Source: Candidatus Gastranaerophilales bacterium (lineage in GTDB: Bacteria > Cyanobacteriota > Vampirovibrionia > Gastranaerophilales > JAQUYY01). From it: DNA of 10,397 nucleotides. The position numbers and the translations under genes were made by a program. The notes under the pieces were generated by a model. The model had not been told where the DNA came from, made no database searches, and saw only the letters and a program-made list of their open reading frames with translations. Below, in pieces: positions 6,983-10,397 of this stretch (its first letter is position 1; each line of letters begins with the position of its first letter). The stretch is from positions 1-10,397 of the forward strand of contig JAQUYY010000047.1 in the NCBI GenBank assembly GCA_028691575.1, given 5' to 3'.

Positions 6983-6984
6983 CT
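6974..6984 (+). promoter_or_regulatory. Extended -10 promoter for the 266-residue gene
   Basis: TATGGTATACT holds TG, G and TATACT (6979-6984), one mismatch from the -10 consensus with a perfect TG extension. The -35 zone (TTATAC at 6957-6962) is poor and overlaps the -10 box of the opposite promoter. Transcription would begin near 6991, leaving a leader of only about 13 bases that contains the ribosome binding site AGAGG (6993-6997). Confidence 0.62.
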
Positions 6985-7003
6985 TTATAAAAAGAGGTTA
7001 ATC

Positions 7004-7804
7004 GTGAAAAATAATCTGGCAATTATTTATCTGGAATATGACAATATAAAATATCCTGATGCATTTGAATATTTACAAGTTGCATTGAGAAAATTTAAAA
7101 ATTCTAATATAAAAATTATCCGAGTTGATAATAGAATTATCGATAATTATATTGAAAAAATTGATGATAATACGATAAAAATTAACGGAAATGATGAATT
7201 AAGAGAATTTTCGGGCTATCAAAGAGGGCTTGACTACTTAAAAGAAAATTATATTAAATACGATGCAATTTTATTTGTCAATGATTCTTTTTTGGTTTAT
7301 GGAAAGCATTATATAGACTGTGTTTTAAAACAAAAAAATCTTGCTAAAACTATTAGGGAAAATGCTATAATCGGCATAATTGATACAATAAAAAATTCTG
7401 ATATAACATTAGATGGTTATGATGTTTCAAGCTGGGTTCGAACTAACTGCTTTTTTGTCTCAAAGAATATTATCAATGATATTAATAATGTTTGTCCTGC
7501 TACTCATACACTTTTAAATAAATGTATTGATTTTGGTCCTTCCGGCAATTATTTTAAAGGAATTGCTCCGATGAGTGCTAATTTTAAAAACCATTTAATT
7601 AAATGGCTTACAAAAGATTGGCATAGTTTTTTTGAACCTAAAAAAAACTGGCATTTGTTCAGAGAAAAGGGGTTAGCAATTTTTAACGAGAAACTTTTAA
7701 CTGCAAAAATTCGTGAAAAAGGCTATAATGCAAGATGTTGTCGTGATTTTGAACTAAAATTGAAATCAGCCATTGTCAAAATTTCCTTAAAATTAAAAAA
7801 ATAA
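7004..7804 (+). CDS. Uncharacterised protein, possible glycan-synthesis enzyme
   Basis: I do not recognise the family with confidence. The 266-residue product has no signal peptide or membrane helices. It begins with a Rossmann-like strand (NLAIIYLEYD, 4-13), then SGYQRGLDYLKENY (70-83), a strand ending in FVNDS (91-95), GIIDT (124-128) and SWVRTNCFFVS (143-153). The order of a buried strand ending in an Asp-containing FVND and a later W-R-T-N motif recalls rhamnan-synthesis RgpF-like and other GT-A style proteins, where LNDS or FVND plays the part of a DxD motif. This is inference. The C-terminal third is basic and Lys-rich with Trp residues (WLTKDWHSFF, 201-210), fitting a membrane-surface or acceptor-binding role. 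Start is GTG 7004 with GAGG at 6994-6997. Divergent transcription from a flippase and glycosyltransferase operon supports a role in surface glycan assembly. Confidence 0.7.
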   Translation: MKNNLAIIYLEYDNIKYPDAFEYLQVALRKFKNSNIKIIRVDNRIIDNYIEKIDDNTIKINGNDELREFSGYQRGLDYLKENYIKYDAILFVNDSFLVYGKHYIDCVLKQKNLAKTIRENAIIGIIDTIKNSDITLDGYDVSSWVRTNCFFVSKNIINDINNVCPATHTLLNKCIDFGPSGNYFKGIAPMSANFKNHLIKWLTKDWHSFFEPKKNWHLFREKGLAIFNEKLLTAKIREKGYNARCCRDFELKLKSAIVKISLKLKK

Positions 7805-7875
7805 ACAGATAGCATGATTAAGCGGTTTTAACCCATTATGAAATAGCAGGTAGAGTATAAATCCTTTTAAAAAGG

Positions 7876-10251
7876 CTAAACTAAATCTATTATTGTAGCT
7901 CCATCGCCACCTTCGGATTTTTCACCGGCTCTAAATTTTGCTACATAAGGCGAGGTTTTGAGGTATTCTCTTACCGCTTCTTTCATTGCGCCTGTTCCAT
8001 GCCCATGTATAATCGTAATAGGGGAAAGATTTGCCAAACTTGCATCATCAAGGTAGTTTTCTAATTCATCAAGTCCCTCTTCAACTCTTTTTCCTCGCAA
8101 ATCCAATTTGTTTGAAATATTTGTCCTTCTAAATGCAAATCCTTTTTGTTCGTAAGAAATTGCAGATTTAATAACTTTTTTGGTTCTTTTTTTAGATTTT
8201 GCAAGTTTAGAGAGTTTAATAGTTGTTTTCAAATTTCCGACAGCAACTTGTATATTGTCATTTTTATCAGGCAAGGAAAGGATTTCAGCTTCTTGGTCTA
8301 AGTTTTTAACTAAAACAATATCTCCTATTTTTATTTCATCTTTATTTAAATTTTTATATTCGGGTTTGATTTCTTCTAATTCTTGAGATGCTAAATCACC
8401 AAATCGACTTTCAATTTTACCCAACCTTGATAATGAACGGCGGGCAATTTTTTCACTTTTTGATGCTCTGATTTCATTTAAAATTTCTTTAATTTCTTCT
8501 TTTGCTTTATGAATTTCAGAATTAAATTTTTTCTTAAAAACATCTACTGTTTTTGTTTTTTCAGTTCGTAATTTTTCCAATTTTTCTTTATATTCTTGCT
8601 CTAAGCTGACAGCTTCCTTTTTAGCTATTTTTGTTTCTTCAACATTTTTAGAAAGTTTTTGCTGAGTGAGCTGTAAACCTTCCATAACCTTACCTGAGGG
8701 ATCTTTTTGTGTGTGATAAATATTTAATGCATTTTCTGCTACATTGGCAGAAAGTCCTAAATTTTGGGCAATTGTTATGGCATTGCTTTTGCCCGGAATT
8801 CCAATTAATAACTTATATGTGGGAGATAAAGTTTCTGTATTAAACTCTACGCTTGCGTTTTCATATCTTTTTTTGATATACGCCAATGCTTTTAATTCAC
8901 CATAATGAGTAGTAACAACTGTAATAGCTCCTTTTTCTTTTAATCCTTCCAAAATTGCTTGAGCAAGTGCCGAGCCTTCTGACGGATCTGTTCCTGCTCC
9001 TATTTCGTCAAGTAAAACAAGAGTTTTGTCGTTAGAATTATTGAGAACATTAATAATATGGGTCATATGCCCCGAAAATGTTGACAAACTCTGAACGAGG
9101 CTTTGTTCATCGCCAATATCTGCAAAAATTCTTTCAAAAGGATAAATATCAGCTTCATCTACAGGAATATGCAGTCCTGCTTTTGTCATAAGCACACTTA
9201 GTCCTGCCGTTTTCAGCATAACAGTTTTCCCGCCGGTATTAGATCCTGTTATTATCATTGAATCTGCGGTTATGCCTATTTCAAAATCATTAGGCACAAC
9301 TTTTTCAATTGTGGCTGAAAGTATAGGATGTCTTGCATTTTTTAATGAAATTATTTTTTTTTCATTTAAATTTGGCTCAGTTGCTTTTAAATCCACACTA
9401 TACTGTGCTTTTGCAAAAATAAAATCGATTTCTGCTAACAAATCGATATTATAAGTAATTTCTGTGACTTTTTCTCTGACTAACTGCGATAATTCAGCTA
9501 AAATCCTTTTGATTTCTTTGTCTGTAAGGATTTCAATTTCTCTGATTCTATTATTCATCTCAACAATTGATTTTGGCTCAATAAATAAAGTTGCACCACT
9601 TGCAGAAATATCATGCACAATTCCCGGTACACTTGCCTTAAAATCAACTTTTACGGGAAAAACATACCTTCCATCCCGTTGCGTGTACACAGATTCTTGA
9701 AGATATTTTTGAAAAGAAGAAGAATTAAGAAGAGAATTCAATTTCGATTTTAAGTTATGAATATTATCTTTTAATGCTGTTGTAAGCCTCTTCAATTCAA
9801 TACTTGCCGTATCAAGAATATTTCCGGTTTCATCAAATATATCTAAAATAGCATTTTCAAGTTGTTTATCTTCAAACAAATTAGTGGAAAAGCTGAATAA
9901 ATGAGATGTTTCTTTTTGATATCGGGCTAAAAATGATTTTATCAGCCTTGAAGCTTTTATTGTATTGGCAATATCAATTAACTCTGCATTCTTTAAATTT
10001 TGTCCTACATTACATAATTGTAAGGATTCTCTGACATCTCTTATTCCTCCAAATGGAGGTTTTTGAGGCACATCAAGGATATATTTTGCTTCCGTTGTGT
10101 ATGAAAGCTCGATTTTTATTCTGTCGATATCTGTAAAAAATTCAGCATTAGCACACTTTTCTTTGCCGACAACAGATGTTGCACGTTTAGAAAGTTCTTG
10201 TAAAATAGTCTGCCATTCAAGTGCTTTTAATGTTCTTTCTGTTAAATTCAT
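7876..10251 (-). CDS. mutS2: Endonuclease MutS2 (ATPase with Smr domain)
   Basis: A MutS-family ATPase that, unlike MutS, does not do mismatch repair. Family members suppress homologous recombination by acting on branched DNA, and in Bacillus subtilis MutS2 also rescues collided ribosomes. The chosen ATG 10251 gives 791 residues, close to B. subtilis MutS2 (about 785). It places MNLTERTLKALEWQTI at the N-terminus, as in relatives. Numbered from this start: core and clamp region with DGRYVFPVK (193-201) and HDISASGATLFIEP (213-226); Walker A TGSNTGGKT (335-343, Lys342); Walker B LVLLDEIGAGTDP (411-423, Asp415 and Glu416); TTHYGEL (447-453); a long charged coiled coil (about 520-610); and a C-terminal Smr nuclease domain with LDLRG (716-720), HGHGTGAMK (749-757) and GGDGATI. 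All key residues are intact. The frame stays open to a GTG at 10329, adding 26 residues, but no start has a good ribosome binding site. Confidence 0.95.
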   Translation of the reverse strand: MNLTERTLKALEWQTILQELSKRATSVVGKEKCANAEFFTDIDRIKIELSYTTEAKYILDVPQKPPFGGIRDVRESLQLCNVGQNLKNAELIDIANTIKASRLIKSFLARYQKETSHLFSFSTNLFEDKQLENAILDIFDETGNILDTASIELKRLTTALKDNIHNLKSKLNSLLNSSSFQKYLQESVYTQRDGRYVFPVKVDFKASVPGIVHDISASGATLFIEPKSIVEMNNRIREIEILTDKEIKRILAELSQLVREKVTEITYNIDLLAEIDFIFAKAQYSVDLKATEPNLNEKKIISLKNARHPILSATIEKVVPNDFEIGITADSMIITGSNTGGKTVMLKTAGLSVLMTKAGLHIPVDEADIYPFERIFADIGDEQSLVQSLSTFSGHMTHIINVLNNSNDKTLVLLDEIGAGTDPSEGSALAQAILEGLKEKGAITVVTTHYGELKALAYIKKRYENASVEFNTETLSPTYKLLIGIPGKSNAITIAQNLGLSANVAENALNIYHTQKDPSGKVMEGLQLTQQKLSKNVEETKIAKKEAVSLEQEYKEKLEKLRTEKTKTVDVFKKKFNSEIHKAKEEIKEILNEIRASKSEKIARRSLSRLGKIESRFGDLASQELEEIKPEYKNLNKDEIKIGDIVLVKNLDQEAEILSLPDKNDNIQVAVGNLKTTIKLSKLAKSKKRTKKVIKSAISYEQKGFAFRRTNISNKLDLRGKRVEEGLDELENYLDDASLANLSPITIIHGHGTGAMKEAVREYLKTSPYVAKFRAGEKSEGGDGATIIDLV

Positions 10252-10379
10252 AAATTCATTTTGGTTTTGTAACATAATATTATTTATACAATAAATAACA
10301 GAAAACTTCATTAAATAATCCATTTCCACTGTTCAAATGAATTTTTCTTAATATATTTTGTATATGAATAAAATATTGT

Positions 10380-10385
10380 ATTATA
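10380..10385 (-). promoter_or_regulatory. Possible -10 box for mutS2
   Basis: The minus strand reads TATAAT at 10385-10380 in a very AT-rich stretch upstream of mutS2. The matching -35 element would fall beyond the window edge, so it cannot be judged. Transcription would start near 10373, leaving a leader of about 120 bases to the preferred ATG at 10251 or about 44 bases to the GTG at 10329. Chance matches to TATAAT are common in such AT-rich DNA. Confidence 0.35.
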
Positions 10386-10397
10386 ATAAGTGTAAAG

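Noticed and set aside
7856..7876. Small hairpin CCTTT/AAAGG after mutS2 and the 266-residue gene
   Set aside because: Only five pairs, mostly A-T, and not followed by a T run on either strand, so it is not a convincing terminator.
1..10397. CRISPR arrays, insertion sequences, tRNA or rRNA genes, phage genes
   Set aside because: No regularly spaced direct repeats, transposase motifs, terminal inverted repeats or structural RNA sequences could be recognised.

Overview
The window comes from a strongly AT-rich bacterium with dense gene packing and short untranslated regions. Three genes start with GTG and one small gene with TTG; Shine-Dalgarno sites are good on some genes and missing on others. 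The gene set is a translation factor end, fermentation-type dehydrogenase, SulP anion transporter, bacterial ferritin, MurJ-like flippase, glycosyltransferase and MutS2. The mixture fits an uncultured or anaerobic lineage such as the non-photosynthetic cyanobacterial relatives (Melainabacteria/Gastranaerophilales) or a Firmicutes-like host. The close resemblance of the transporter to cyanobacterial BicA leans toward the former, but this is inference and no marker here settles it.

Layout. Positions 1-330 hold the C-terminal end of elongation factor G, closed by a strong two-way terminator (345-380). Facing it is a short two-helix membrane protein gene (403-579, minus strand, TTG start) that is easily missed. 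A divergent intergenic region (580-670) leads into a plus-strand pair: a 136-residue protein of unknown function and a complete D-2-hydroxyacid dehydrogenase. A new promoter with an extended -10 box (2151-2159) then drives a second pair: a BicA-like SulP transporter with STAS domain and a ferritin with all ferroxidase ligands.

From 4420 to 7804 lies a surface-glycan type cluster. A GT-B glycosyltransferase and a MurJ/Wzx-like flippase overlap by 11 bases on the minus strand. A divergent 266-residue protein that looks like a glycan-related enzyme is read to the right. Between the flippase and the 266-residue gene is a compact back-to-back promoter in which the two arms of one 9-bp inverted repeat each form an extended -10 element. 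The last third is mutS2 on the minus strand, complete with ATPase and Smr nuclease domains.

How the genes work together: the flippase and glycosyltransferase probably assemble and export a lipid-linked glycan, and the divergent gene may belong to the same pathway. The transporter-ferritin pair is probably co-transcribed, linking anion uptake with iron storage, for reasons the sequence does not show. No mobile element, CRISPR array, tRNA or rRNA was seen. I did not find a clearly new multi-gene system; the most unusual items are the symmetric divergent promoter, the transporter-ferritin pair, and the unrecognised small and mid-size proteins.
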